A program made the translations under genes and the position numbers. A DNA stretch of 60,000 nucleotides, taken from assembly GCF_030272615.1 (NCBI RefSeq), contig NC_081415.1, forward strand, positions 105,105,796 to 105,165,795, in the 5' to 3' direction. Every line of letters begins with the position of its first letter. Positions within the stretch are counted from its first letter, which is position 1. A model generated the notes under the pieces. The model was not told the DNA's origin and searched no databases. It was given only the letters and a program-made list of their open reading frames with translations. The stretch is from Cryptomeria japonica. Lineage: Eukaryota; Streptophyta; Pinopsida; Cupressales; Cupressaceae. Shown here in pieces: positions 11,126-22,069 of the stretch.

Positions 11126-11763
11126 AGGATCTTGAGCGAACTTCATTTTAATGTCTTCTTGTTGATGATTTAAGGTAAGAAATGCTATGTTAGAATGAAT
11201 ATATCATGCATACTTAATCACCTTTTGGTTTGTTTTTCAGATGGAAGAAAATCAGGCCAGGACAAGGACGACCTTTTCTAGCCCATCATCATCAAGGACA
11301 TTCCAAGTGCATAGAGGAGGACTCAAGGTGTTTTGAAGCATTGGAAGACTACAAGTGTTTGAGGAGTTGCGAGCTATCTCTAAAACCTTCACTTCGCCAC
11401 ACAAAGGAACCACATGATGATATAGAAGAATGACCTTACCAACACTTCAAGGCGAGGTATGCTACCGGAGAAAGAAAACTTGACAGTAAGGAAGCCTCAT
11501 CAAGCACATGGTAGTCAAGGAGGTACATCAATCATCGCATCATCAAATTAGGACAAAGGAGGATCAACCAAGACACAGACATCAGACAAGGTGGCATCCC
11601 AGTCATCATTCCTCCAACCAGATTGGTCCACTTCAGCATGTCCAGATTCAATGTACCTAATTTATCGGGGATGGCATAAACTTCGAGGCACCTACCTCTG
11701 TTTCCTTTTGGTTCTCAAATATTGAATGTAATTTTCTCATTGGCTAAAGGAGTTTGTTATAAC

Positions 11764-11781
11764 AAACCCTAATTAGGGTTT
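11764..11781 (+). promoter_or_regulatory. palindromic telobox in LTR A
   Basis: Perfect 18-bp palindrome AAACCCTAATTAGGGTTT, i.e. two head-to-head AAACCCTA telobox motifs. It lies 65 bp upstream of the TATA box and recurs exactly in LTR C (14,450-14,467) and LTR B (24,791-24,808). Confidence 0.85.
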
Positions 11782-11846
11782 CTGTCTTGTAATCCTAGCC
11801 ATTTATTCTTAAGTCAATCAGAGCCATCAATTTGTAAAGAGCTCTT

Positions 11847-11854
11847 TATATAAA
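11847..11854 (+). promoter_or_regulatory. TATA box of LTR A
   Basis: TATATAAA followed by GCCCTAGCTCCTCATTTG. LTR B has TATATAA with a similar downstream CCTCCTCTCATTTG, and LTR C the same arrangement on the minus strand, so this is the likely retroelement promoter. Confidence 0.75.
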
Positions 11855-12703
11855 GCCCTAGCTCCTCATTTGTAAAGGTTAATAGTCAGAGAATAGTTAG
11901 AAGTTAGTAGCTAGAATAGTGAATAGAATAGTAATTAGAGTAGATTAGGAAGAGAAGGCAAGAAATTGTTGCCTAAATTGTAATTGAACTCCTTTTTCAT
12001 TGAAGTTATGGTGAAGTGTGTCGTTTCTTTGCAATATGCATGGTCTCTTGTCGAATCTTCGTTTTAGATGGTAAAAATTAGATTGAATGAAAGGAGTTAT
12101 TGAATGCACTCGCGTGGAATCGGCCTAGTCCAAACCACTAGCCTCTTGCTGATTGTAAGTGTGCCCTACGTGGTCAACTGGCATAAAATGAGCTTAATCT
12201 TGAGTCGTTACATGTCTATTGTTCATGCATTAACTCGAATGGTGTTCAGTGTCTAATGGTGTACGATTTGAATATATTCGAAGCATCCCTTAGAAGATCG
12301 CATTGAGCTGGTGTCCAATTGTTTGGTCTAATGGTGAGACCTAGCCCAGTAGGACTCCACCTTGTCATTCATCTATCTTCTTGCATTTTAGGTCTTATAT
12401 TAGATTCTCTAAACCTTACACCTTTTTCTATTTCTTCATTCTCTCGATGAGTAGATAGGACTTGAGTTCCAGCAAATCAGACACTCAGGTCATCAAACGT
12501 AAGTCCTCTTGTGATTCCAGCAAAATCACATCATACCACAAGAGCTTATCCACATGTAGAGACCCTATATATAAGAACCTTGGAGTTGCCTCGATTGATC
12601 CTTAGGCGAAATCTTCAGCATTCGGGGAAACTTTGTTCAAGAAAGGATAAGATACCTTGGTATTTTATTTTGTGTTCGCATGTGCATAAAAAACACATCA
12701 ACA

Positions 12704-12708
12704 CACTC
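12704..12708 (+). repeat. target site duplication CACTC (right)
   Basis: Second copy of CACTC, immediately after the terminal CAACA of LTR A. Confidence 0.9.
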
Positions 12709-12781
12709 CAAGGATGATTGAAGTATCTTACTTGGTATTGGATGATACTTAAAACACTCAGCAGATTGATTGAACATTACA
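12709..12781 (+). mobile_element. LTR D, right part
   Basis: Continuation of the LTR-like block begun at 8,693 if LTR A is removed. It ends GAACATTACA, an end typical of gypsy LTRs. Confidence 0.4.
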
Positions 12782-13007
12782 GTTTGGTATGAGTCTCATA
12801 TGCGTAATATAGCCAATATTATACAAATATACATAAACCTATGTATGCTAATAATTACAATGCACTGCTATTATGATTATATATTATTTGGTCCATGATT
12901 TTTTTGCAGTTTACTAATTATATGTAGAATGTATGAATAATACTGGATCTTTCATATGTTCTGAATGTTTTGAACCATATGGTAGAATTATCAAGGATTA
13001 CAAGAGG

Positions 13008-13536
13008 GGTATGGTGATGGGGCATTCTCCTAGGCACACCACCTCAAGGTGGGAACCAAATAGTCCCATGAGTCCAAGGGAGTTACAGAGGGTATTGCCT
13101 TTAGGCTTAGGAGAGATGGGCTTCTAGGGCACCCTCTTGTGACCTCATCCCCCTATCATGGTGAATCAATGGGAGAGGGAAATGTTTGGCAAAATTAGGG
13201 GGAAGAAAGTGGACACCTCATTGGGGAGACCACCTCATTTGTATGGCATAGGCCATACGAGGCCAAGAGGGATGGTCTATTTGCTCTTAGGCCTAAGATA
13301 GAGGATCCGAGGCACCCCATTGAAGTCCAAATATATTTAAATGCTTTATGATTGAATTGATAATTTTGCCATGAATTTAATTATGATAACCCGTTTATAG
13401 AAGTTATTGTTGTAAATGGTTTCTAATCTGTTTCCAGGGTTTCAATTAGGTGAAAGGTATTTTATAAACCCGCTTATGTATTTGGAAATTGAGAATTAGG
13501 GCAAATTTAGGGTATTCCCAATTAGGGGACATTACA
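13008..13536 (-). mobile_element. fragment of the TGTAATGTCCC LTR family (copy 2)
   Basis: The right end GGGGACATTACA matches the end of the 3,828-4,650 LTR for more than 200 bp (AAATGCTTTATGATTGAATT, GGAAATTGAGAATTAGGGCA). The central part is the reverse complement of that LTR's centre, so this copy lies in the opposite orientation and its plus-strand right end is the inverted LTR start. Truncated on the left near 13,008. Confidence 0.75.
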
Positions 13537-13613
13537 CATTTTGGACTCAATGTCCTTCACAACCAATATTACCATATACAATAAGAAATTAACATAAGAG
13601 AACTAGTACCAAA

Positions 13614-13618
13614 GGTAG
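13614..13618 (+). repeat. target site duplication GGTAG (left)
   Basis: GGTAG directly before TGTTGACGTG. The identical pentamer follows the other LTR end at 16,811-16,815. Confidence 0.9.
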
Positions 13619-14418
13619 TGTTGACGTGTTTTTTTTTACCGCGTCAAACACAGAATAAAGTCACTAACGGTCACCTTATTCTCTCTTGATCAAGATTAGT
13701 CCGTATGCTAGGATCACTTAAAGTTCAAACGGCTAATTCCCAAGGTGCCTTCAGTGCGTGGATGTGACTTAGTTGTTTGATGGGTTTGCTGATAACCCAA
13801 GGGGCCTTACGTATGTCGAAGAAATTTATGCAAGCTCAAGGATTTTTTTATACGAATGATTTGCAATAAAAGCTCTAGTTTTGGATCTTTTGGATTTTGA
13901 ATTATGCAGAAAGTAAATAGAGACAAGGCAGAGGAAAACTAGACTAAAAGTAATCTAATCCTATGAACAAGGAGACGAGGTAACTTGCACAAAATCCAAC
14001 CACGCTTCACTTTGCCAGCAATGCACAACTACACGAAGGCGGTGCAATCTTCAGAGGGTGTGTTAAAGATTTTCAAATCATCAAGAGAAACCATCAAATC
14101 GAACAATCTCTTCCGATAATCGAAGTTAAACATACACATATAACGGAGGCTCAGGCATAACTTTGCACGGTATGCAACAATCAGCTGCACACCAAAAGTA
14201 TGAGCAGGAATTTTGCAACAAGCAATCCTATCAAATCCAGTTCGTCTAACAAGATGAAAGCAAATCTAATCTATGAAGAGAATGAGACCATGCGAGCTCC
14301 GAAACAACACAAGAACACACCAACAATTGAACAATGTATTAAGTGTTTGCTTCAAAAACTCTTAGCAACAATCTCTGATGATAGTCTCTCCTCCTTTACA
14401 AATGAGGGGGCCACCCCC

Positions 14419-14426
14419 TTATATAG
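14419..14426 (-). promoter_or_regulatory. TATA box of LTR C
   Basis: On the minus strand TATATAAG precedes GGGGTGGCCCCCTCATTTG, the same layout as in LTRs A and B. It lies about 24 bp from the telobox, against about 65 bp in A and B. Confidence 0.7.
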
Positions 14427-14449
14427 GCCTCAAGCCATGATTACATGCA

Positions 14450-14467
14450 AAACCCTAATTAGGGTTT
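14450..14467 (-). promoter_or_regulatory. palindromic telobox in LTR C
   Basis: AAACCCTAATTAGGGTTT, identical to the copies in LTRs A and B and just upstream of the TATA box on the minus strand. Confidence 0.85.
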
Positions 14468-15450
14468 GCCCTAAAGATTCCCAACTCAAGGTGCAACAAG
14501 GTGGGAATCGGCAATTAATAACCCATTATGCCCATGTACAATTAATTTAAAAGAGCCTAAAATAGCACCCACTAGCTCATTAAATGTGCCCCATGATGTT
14601 GATTATGCCCAAAATATAACCGACACCATCATAAATGCCCATCATTCTCCAAGTAACAGCAACATGCACGGAGAATCTGTCATAATGCCATAAATGTGAC
14701 GGCTGCATGCAAAGAGATGCTTCATTAATTCAGCGTTTGCTGACTCAGCTGCCACTTGGTGGAAAAAACCCTGGAGAGAGAAAACTTCAAGAGGGAGAAT
14801 CTCCGACTCTGGAAGTATTTTCTTGAAGTTTTTGAACTTGCCTTGCTCTGGAAAAGATTTTCAATGATTTTTCAACATCTCCTATTTTTTAGGAATTTGA
14901 AGGAATTCATCTCTTTGTGCACTGTCCATGAGAAGATCATTTTAGTCCACTCCTGTGTTCCTGGGCGACATTTTACACTTGGTGGAGAATTCTTTCAATT
15001 CCATGGATTCCTTGCATCCCTCTATCTGGGGCTCTTTCTCTCACTTGGGCGCTAAAATGCCTTGGTCAAGGACTCTTGCAATTTGCTTGTTTCTCCATGC
15101 ACTCTTCATTCTGGCTCCCTCCACAAGGTTGGGGTGGAAATTCCTCCTGAGGAAGGAATTCATTGTTTTGTGAATTGTCCATGTCTTCTTTTCAACATCC
15201 CTATTTTTTAGGGATCCTCCTAAAAGAATTTCATCCTGATTTCGAATCTATAAAATTCTCCACACTTGGTCGAGTTCTGGTGTCTAAAAATAGCATATTC
15301 GAAAATTCGCCCGAGGGGAATTTTGCTTTTTATTCCTCCTTGACTCCTTGGATTCCATGCCTTAGGCAAAATTTCAATTTTTTTAGCTTGGGTGGAATTT
15401 TCACCATGCCAAGGATTCATGGATTTTCCTTCTCTCCTTGGGAATCTCAT

Positions 15451-16040
15451 TTCAGCGCTTGACTCCAGACTTGGGCGCATTTTTGCTTTGTCCATGGACT
15501 CGCAGATTTTTCCACCTCTCCTTGGCTTCTCCATTTCAGCGCCTGACTCCAGACTTGGGCGCATTTTTGCTCTGTCCATGGACTCGCGGATTTTTCCACC
15601 TCTCCTTGGCTTCTCCATTTCAGCCCCTGACTCCAGACTTGGGTGCATCTTTGCTCTGTCTATGGACTCGTGGATTTTTCCACTTCTCCTTGGCTTCTCC
15701 ATTTCAGCGCCTGACTCCAGACTTGGGCACATTTTTTGCTCTGTCCATGGACTCGCGGATTTTTCCACCTCTCCTTGGCTTCTCCATTTCAGCGCCTGAC
15801 TCCAGATTTGGGCGCATTTTTGCTCTGTCCATGGACTCGCGGATTTTTCCACCTCTCCTTGGCTTCTCCATTTCAGCGCGTGACTCCAGACTTGGGCGCA
15901 TTTTTGCTCTGTCCATGGACTCGCGGATTTTTCCACCTCTCCTTGGGATCTTCAATTCAGCGCCTTACTGCATATTTGGGCGGAATTTTGCCAGTGCCAG
16001 GGATTCATGGATTTTCCTTCTGTCCTTGGGAATCCCATTT
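15451..16040 (-). repeat. tandem array C: 84-bp units
   Basis: TTCAGC marks unit starts at 15,451, 15,535, 15,619, 15,703, 15,788, 15,872 and 15,956, i.e. a period of 84 bp with a single 85-bp unit. Units contain GACTCCAGACTTGGGCGCAT, CTCTGTCCATGGACTCGCGG and TCCACCTCTCCTTGGC and differ by only a few bases in the core. More diverged units flank the core, out to about 14,940 and 16,105. Because 84 is a multiple of 3, open frames of up to 238 codons run through on both strands with 28-residue repeats. I regard these as by-products, not genes. Confidence 0.93.
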
Positions 16041-16810
16041 TGGCGTCCAATTCCAGACTTGGGCGGAATTTTGACAGTGCCAGGGATTCATGGATTTTCC
16101 ATCATTTAATCTCCCAGACTCAAAATATTTTGACCTCCTGTGATTTTGAAGTGTTTTCCTAAGCTTTCCATTTTAGGCATGGATTTCCAACACTTGACCC
16201 ATTTCTGGCTTTCTTTGTCTGTTGTCTGACTTTCCGGAATTAGAAATGTCTGCGAACGCCTGATCCTTGTCGCCTTGTCTGACTGACCCTGCCAGTACTG
16301 ACTTTCCAAAAATAGAAACTTTCCAGGTGTCAGCATTAGATCCCTAGACAGGGTGCAGTAATGACTTACTATAAATAGAAACTTACTAAAAATAGTAAGT
16401 TTGATTTTTGGAAAAAAGGCGACATTCTGGGACTCGAAAAAATCCCTAAAAAATAGGGACTTTCTAAAAGTAGAAAGTTGCTCCGTTTGGGCTCAAATTT
16501 TATTGGGAGGTCCCTTGAAGGGTCCTGATTCCAGTCGTATGCTCAGTTTTCTCAAAACCCTAACAGGAACCCCTAAAATTTAGGACAAAAGGCAAAAACC
16601 CTAAAAAAGGACAAAACGGGTCCTCGACTTCATAGAATTCGCTCAACAGAGAAGCAAACTAAACCCAACTGACCTCCGAACATCCGCAAAGCGGAGTGTT
16701 TAAAGAGATTGCTACCAACGCACACAAAAACCAAGACCAAATGATCGAAAGGGCCTAAAAGCTAGGAGGTCCCTATCTGGGATGGGGTGATGTGTGATTA
16801 GGTCACAACA

Positions 16811-16815
16811 GGTAG
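16811..16815 (+). repeat. target site duplication GGTAG (right)
   Basis: Pairs with 13,614-13,618 and bounds solo LTR C. Confidence 0.9.
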
Positions 16816-16925
16816 TACAATCTTCAGTCTTCATCCACGATCTTCCATCCCCAACAGTGGTTTTCAAGCCTCCCAACCTCGTGAAATCAAAAGATGCGCT
16901 CCCATCGTGCTAGGAAATGATCACG

Positions 16926-17003
16926 TCCACCTTGAGCACACTCACACCAAACACATAGATGGAGGGCTTACACACATGCCAAACACAAAGTATACACTCT
17001 CTC
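16926..17003 (+). repeat. 78-bp direct repeat, copy 1
   Basis: CTTGAGCACACTCACACCAA through AGATGGAGGGCTTACACACA to CACTCTC, repeated nearly identically at 17,357-17,435. The two copies bracket a CT-rich tract. Confidence 0.9.
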
Positions 17004-17356
17004 TTTCCCTCTAACTTCATTTCCCTCCCTCTCTCCTTCTCAAGTTTCTCTATCCAATTCTGCCCATTCTCTCCCTCCCTCTCCATTTCTCTCCCTCTCT
17101 CAAGTCTGTCTCTCACTCACAATCCCTCCATCCACCTCTCAAGTCTTTGTATATCTCCCCCACTCCCTCTCTCTCCCCCTCTCTCTCTCCCCCTCTCTCA
17201 AATGTCTCTATCCCATATTTCCCTCTCTCCCTCTCAAGTCTCTCTTTCCCTCTCTCCCTCCTACTCTCTCTCTTAGGTGTTTGTCTAATTTTGTCCATTC
17301 TCTCTCTCCCCCCCCCCCCTCTCTCTCTCTCTCCATCCCTTTCTCTTATTCTCTCA
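17004..17356 (+). repeat. CT-rich low-complexity tract
   Basis: About 350 bp of CTCTCTCCCT-type pyrimidine sequence with a run of ten or more C near 17,309. Open frames here (Ser/Leu/Pro-rich on the plus strand, Arg/Glu-rich on the minus strand) are composition artefacts. Confidence 0.9.
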
Positions 17357-17435
17357 AGTCCATCTTGAGCACACTCACACCAAACACATAGATGGAGGGC
17401 TTACACACATACCAAACACAAAGTAGACACTCTCA
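17357..17435 (+). repeat. 78-bp direct repeat, copy 2
   Basis: Near-identical to 16,926-17,003, with single-base differences (TGCC to TACC, GTATAC to GTAGAC). Confidence 0.9.
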
Positions 17436-17479
17436 TGCATCATGAAAAGTACATGCAAGGAACATCAAAGGATAAACAC

Positions 17480-17668
17480 AATATTCTTCATCGGGCACAA
17501 TCACCAAAAACTAGACACTCTCATGAGCACATTCACAATTGGAGTAAAGAAATACATCATCATTGGGCATGATCACCAATGGCACAAAATCAAACACTCT
17601 CTTTGGGCACATTCACCAGAGGAAACTAAACATCATCATTGGGCATGATCACCAATGGCACAAAACAT
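17480..17668 (+). repeat. about 77-bp tandem repeat, roughly 2.5 units
   Basis: CATCATTGGGCATGATCACC followed by AATGGCACAAAA occurs near 17,557 and 17,633, with a more diverged unit (CATCGGGCACAATCACCAAAA) near 17,489. Each is followed by a CACTCTC...GGGCACATTCAC phrase. Confidence 0.75.
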
Positions 17669-19462
17669 CAAAAGCAACTCAAGGATAGGACTAAATCCTA
17701 GAGAGGGAGTAGGGAGTGTGATCACAAAGCTCACTGGAATGGCATCACATGCTCCATAAGCGGACATTTCTTCCACAAACATCCTTATTCTATACAAGCA
17801 TTCAAGGTGTGAGAGAAGGCATCCATTATTTTAGTTAATTTATTACCCATGTTTCATTAGTCTTCACTTATCAGCATGATTTCCCAACCGTAATTGCTTC
17901 TATCGTACCATTTTGGGTTGTGGACACTTTGGGAGCCACTCCCATACTATTCTCTAACACCTAATCCTAGGTTCATCACATTTATCAGCAAATTGAATGT
18001 GGTATGCAAAACAATGCATAAATTTTTTTTCAAAAACTTAATGACAATCTCAACTTGATCCTTAGGGAAATCCATGGGGGAGACCTCTTTACTCCCATTC
18101 CAAAATGTTCAAAATCACATTAAAGATTCAAAATTTTCTAACTTATTTTACACGCAAAAACCAGAAATTTTGACCATCCACCATTAAAATACCTTCCATT
18201 TTTGCAATTAAAAGAAAAACAAAAAATAGAAAATATCCGTTGGCTTAAAATGTGTAGAACAACCATTTCCAACCATCGATTTAATTTTTTGGTCATTTCC
18301 AAATTTTTTGGCATTATGAGGGCACAGATTGGAAGTTTTAAAATTTTTACAAAATTAAATTGAATCCTACCTACAATTCAAATTGAAAACTAAATTAGGT
18401 GTACTAATTCTCTACCAATCACATACAAAAAAAGTGAGATAAAAAAATGATGCACGATGGAGATAGGAATGCATAACTTATCTCCAAATTTGCAATTTAA
18501 ACATTTGTATTAAACTCCACACACACTGCAAGGGAGGGGAAATCCACTCTCATGCACAAGCACACACCCATTCCTATCCTACTACTTCGAATCCTATCCA
18601 ATTTTGCCCACAAACACATTCCCAATTCAAATTTGAAGATTTTGGAAGATAAGGGTTTTTGGGAATAATTTTCTCCAAAGAAAATAATCAATAAAAATGC
18701 CGAGTTTTTTATTCTTTAAACTCTTTCCTTTTTCTATTTTTTCTGATTTTTTTATTCCATTTTTCCATTCTTTTTCAGGCACACATTTTGAATACAAATA
18801 CGACATTCCTCTTAGAGCATTTGCATCTTTTATTAAACACAGTTAAATTAAATATAAACAGGCATTTGCAACCAGCTATTTTTTTCGAAATAAAACAATA
18901 TAAATTTATTTCTATTTGATCTAATTGCATTTCACCTCAATTTACGCCCAAGTCACATAAGACATTAGAATGATATCCATAATTAATATCTAACATTTAA
19001 ATTTATGATTTAACTCCATAAAGCATACCTGTCCAATTATTTTACGCATTTATGAGTATTCACAAAATAAACAAACTCCAAAATCACCACTGATCTGGAT
19101 TTGGGTTAACTCATGGTTGAATATGACACATACCATATTAATACGAGTATGATTGAGGGATACCATAAGGTGGGCCAGTGTCACATGTCTGAAATAACTA
19201 CCTTTCAGGAATAAATCAGACTTGTGGAACTAGGTGGAGAAATAGTCCCATACCTGTAACCACTCAACATGTAACATGCATCTACCTGCCCAATGTATAT
19301 ATTGGTGAAGCACAACATATCACCCAATGGGGTACAACAACATAAAGCATAAAATGAACATCCATACATCCATAAGAATAAAATCAGTGAAATTAAATGT
19401 CAGACACCATATAGTTCAATGCATCAAAACATCATTTTAAACATAATAACATTCAGTCATAG
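17669..19462. other. AT-rich unassigned stretch
   Basis: No recognised gene, RNA or element. It contains many A/T runs and no open frame with recognisable protein motifs. Confidence 0.5.
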
Positions 19463-19937
19463 TGTAACGTCCCTTTTTGTAAATGCCCTAGTTTTTGCCC
19501 TAAAATCACAATTCCGAGTAACTTTCCTACTAGGGTTAGGGACATAAACTCAATCATAAGATACCTCTAACTTATTGGGAAATATCAACCATAGGGAGGC
19601 AAGGATAAGGTCATTCGATAGGGTGTCTTAGTGATCATCTACCCTCGGCCCAAGATCGGATATACCATCCCTCTTGGCCTCATGTGGCCTGTGCCTCCAT
19701 ATGAGGTGGTGTACCTAGTAAGGTGTCCTATCACCTGTTCTTCCTCATCTTGCCATCCATTTCCCACTTCCTATGATCGGACTTCTTGTTGTGTTAATTC
19801 ACCATGATAGAGGGATGAGGTTATTCACAATAGGGTGCCCTGGAAGCCCATTTCTTCTAAGCCCAAAGGCAAACCCTCTGTACCCCCTTGGCCTCATGGG
19901 ACCATCTGGTCACTACAATGAGGTGGCGTACTAACCC
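19463..19937 (+). mobile_element. fragment of the TGTAATGTCCC LTR family (copy 3)
   Basis: Begins TGTAACGTCCC, then follows the 3,828-4,650 LTR in the same orientation through its centre (CCTCTTGGCCTCATGTGGCC, CACCATGATAGAGGGATGAGG) up to GAGGTGGCGTAC, where similarity stops. The 3' inverted end is missing. Confidence 0.75.
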
Positions 19938-20344
19938 CTCATTTCTACTACCATGGTCTCTGTTCGGAATGGGGACCGAGGGTTTGCACTGATACCACTA
20001 ACCTGCTTCGACCGCGATCCAAAATTTTCAAGTTTTGACCCAAAAAGCTAAGTTCCTATATTTTAGGGGGTCATGGCGCATTCAAAGGGTAATCAGCTCG
20101 AAAAATCATCTAAGTTTGGAATGTCATCCTAATCCTCAAATGTCCTGAAATTTGGCTAAGTCTGGAATGTCATCCTGGTCCTAAAATTTGACTAAGTCTG
20201 GAAAATTGGAGAATCCTCCAAAAACTAGATTTTGCATTATAAGTCCTAGAGATCCGAAACCACTCTCAAACATCCGGACAATATATATGAAATATAACTT
20301 AAAGTATTTTCTCTTTCTTATACTTAAATGTTATATTTCATATA

Positions 20345-21330
20345 TAGTCCACCCTCCTTGATACCTTCAAAAGTCCGCCTTCAAGATAGAGCTCTGAAAT
20401 GCCGCCATGGAGAGGTGCTCAAAGTCTGCCATGTTTGAAGAAGTCTTCCAAAGTCCGCCATCCTTGGTGGAAGCCTAAAACTCCGCCTTGGTTGAGGTCT
20501 CTCCAAACTCCGCCCTCCTTGGTCTCCTTCCTAAACTCCGCCCAAGGAAGTAGATACAATGTTGAAGACCTACATAAGTCCGCCATGTGGGATTCCTTCC
20601 TAAACTCCGCCTTGGTAGTCATGACAAAAGTCCGCCATGTTAAAGAGGCCAAGAAGAGGGAGCTTAAAATTCCGCCCTATACCTCCTTGATGCCTTCAAA
20701 AGTCCGCCCAAGGTGCTAATCATGGTGAAGACCTTAAACCCCACCCTCCTTGATACCTTTCAAAGTCCGCCTTGGTGACGAGGCCATGAAGAGGGAGCAC
20801 AAAACTTCGCCCTCCTTCCAAAACTCCGCCATTTGGGGAGAGTATAAAACTCCGCCATGCCTTGAGAAGGTAGCCAAAAGTCCGCCAAGGTGATGCCTTC
20901 AAACTCCACCCTATGGTGGAGATGTCATAGAAAGTCCACCCTACCTAGTAAACACTTCCAAGTGTGGTGTCAAAGAACCTAAAACCTCTGCCCTATGTAA
21001 GAGACATCAATGATGGCAACATGAAGATTGGAAGTTAGTAAATGGAGAGGTTAATATGATGCAATATGAAAGAGAATTGATGACAGAAATTTAGCTAAGT
21101 ATGAAGTGATACTTGGTGCCAAGTAGAAGTCCGCCCTACACTTGGACATGCAAAATGTTTTCAAAATGAGTGAAGTCCGCCCAAGGAGAGAGCCTCCAAA
21201 AGTCCGCCCTATGAATGGGATGAATGAAGTTTAAGGCAAGCAAACAAACTTGATGATAGAAGTCATAAAACTCCGCCCAAGCATGAAGTTGAAGCCTCAA
21301 AACTCTAAACCTACTCTTGGAAGTCAAACA
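20345..21330 (+). repeat. array B: about 25 irregular CCGCC boxes
   Basis: The core AAA(G/C)TCCGCC(A/C/T) recurs about 25 times, mostly every 25-45 bp. It is dense to about 20,945 and sparser afterwards (near 21,130, 21,175, 21,200 and 21,272). Between boxes, phrases such as CTCCTTGATACCTTC and GAGGCCAAGAAGAGGGAGC recur, which points to decayed longer units. Confidence 0.85.
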
Positions 21331-21873
21331 AAGTCAACAAGAATGTGAGTGATGAAAATCAAATCTTCCCAAAATTTGAACTCCTAATCAATTTAGAAAG
21401 TTGGAAAAAGAGATTTTCAAAGATCATCAAGTTGAAAACTCAAAATGAAAACTCAAAATTAAAATTGGAAAGAAGATATTTGCAAATCAAAAGGATTTTC
21501 AGATTGAGTTCCAGATTAGAAACTTTTTGGAAGATGCTAAATTGTAAGCCTAGTTCGAATTTATGGACTAAAAACAATTTAGAAACTTGCACAAGTAAAG
21601 GATTTTCGAACTAAAGAAGATGACAACACTTTCCCAAGATTTGAGTTAGATTTAGAAACATGAGTTGGATGATTTTGCGTATTTCAAATTAGGAATTCAA
21701 CTTCATCACAAATGCATCATTTTTAACTTCATTCTTACACCAAGAAGTTCGAAATTCTTTAGCTAAGGAGAGCATAAAGAAGTGTTTGTATATTGGAGTT
21801 CATTTGGAGAAAATTTCGATATTGCTTGCAGTTGGGTGAGCTTCTTGTCAAAGAATCCGCAGATTTTGGAGTA

Positions 21874-22069
21874 TAACCAGCTAATAGGAGGCAGATCATT
21901 CGGATTTTCTGAGTTTTTCTAAAGATCTTTTTGTCTTCTTGTCTTTTTCTTCTCTCCCCATTGAAGGTGAAGTTGGTTAAGTACAAATTTATTACATTCT
22001 CTGAGTTTTCAAAGTCCGTTGGAGATGATTTTTGTGGACTTGTTCAAGTTTTTAGTGAGAATAATCATT
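21874..22069 (+). repeat. 196-bp exact direct repeat, copy 1
   Basis: TAACCAGCTAATAGGAGGCA through GTGAGAATAATCATT, identical by eye over all 196 bases to 23,541-23,736. Confidence 0.95.

Larger units (their letters stand above)
9168..12703 (+). mobile_element. giant solo LTR A (3,536 bp)
   Basis: Begins TGTTGTGATGTATTC and ends ACACATCAACA, i.e. TGTTG...CAACA ends, with a 5-bp target duplication CACTC on both sides. Order inside: a start block with CACACATCGCCCCAT, a duplicated phrase TGGAATGTCATCCTGATCCT near 9,519 and 9,566, a long hairpin (9,681-9,787), an 8-unit palindromic tandem array (9,813-11,125), a unique stretch, a palindromic telobox (11,764-11,781), a TATA box (11,847-11,854) and about 850 bp to the end. 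No coding capacity. The telobox, TATA, CTCATTTGTAAAGG and end region are shared with LTR C and partly with B. Flanked by a target duplication and with no internal region, it is a solo LTR. Confidence 0.9.
13619..16810 (-). mobile_element. giant solo LTR C (3,192 bp)
   Basis: On its own (minus) strand it begins TGTTGTGACCTAATCACAC and ends CACGTCAACA, with target duplication GGTAG on both sides. Order on the minus strand: a start block like that of LTR A (ATCACACATC then CCCCAT), a T-rich GTTAGGGTTTT region, a tandem array (16,110 down to about 14,940), GTGGCAGCTGAGTCAGC, a telobox palindrome, a TATA box, CCCTCATTTGTAAAGGAGG and a GAAGATTGCACCG block shared with LTR B. No PBS, polypurine tract or coding region. 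Solo LTR. Confidence 0.9.

Noticed and set aside
15220-16109. Long frames (up to 238 codons) on both strands of the 84-bp array
   Set aside because: They follow from a repeat length divisible by three, occur on both strands, and lie inside a solo LTR delimited by target duplications.
16910-17368. Pro/Ser/Leu- and Arg/Glu-rich frames
   Set aside because: Low-complexity CT-rich sequence between direct repeats.
19986-19999. Reverse primer binding site GCACTGATACCA
   Set aside because: No LTR beginning with TG follows it and it lies where LTR B homology begins; too weak alone.
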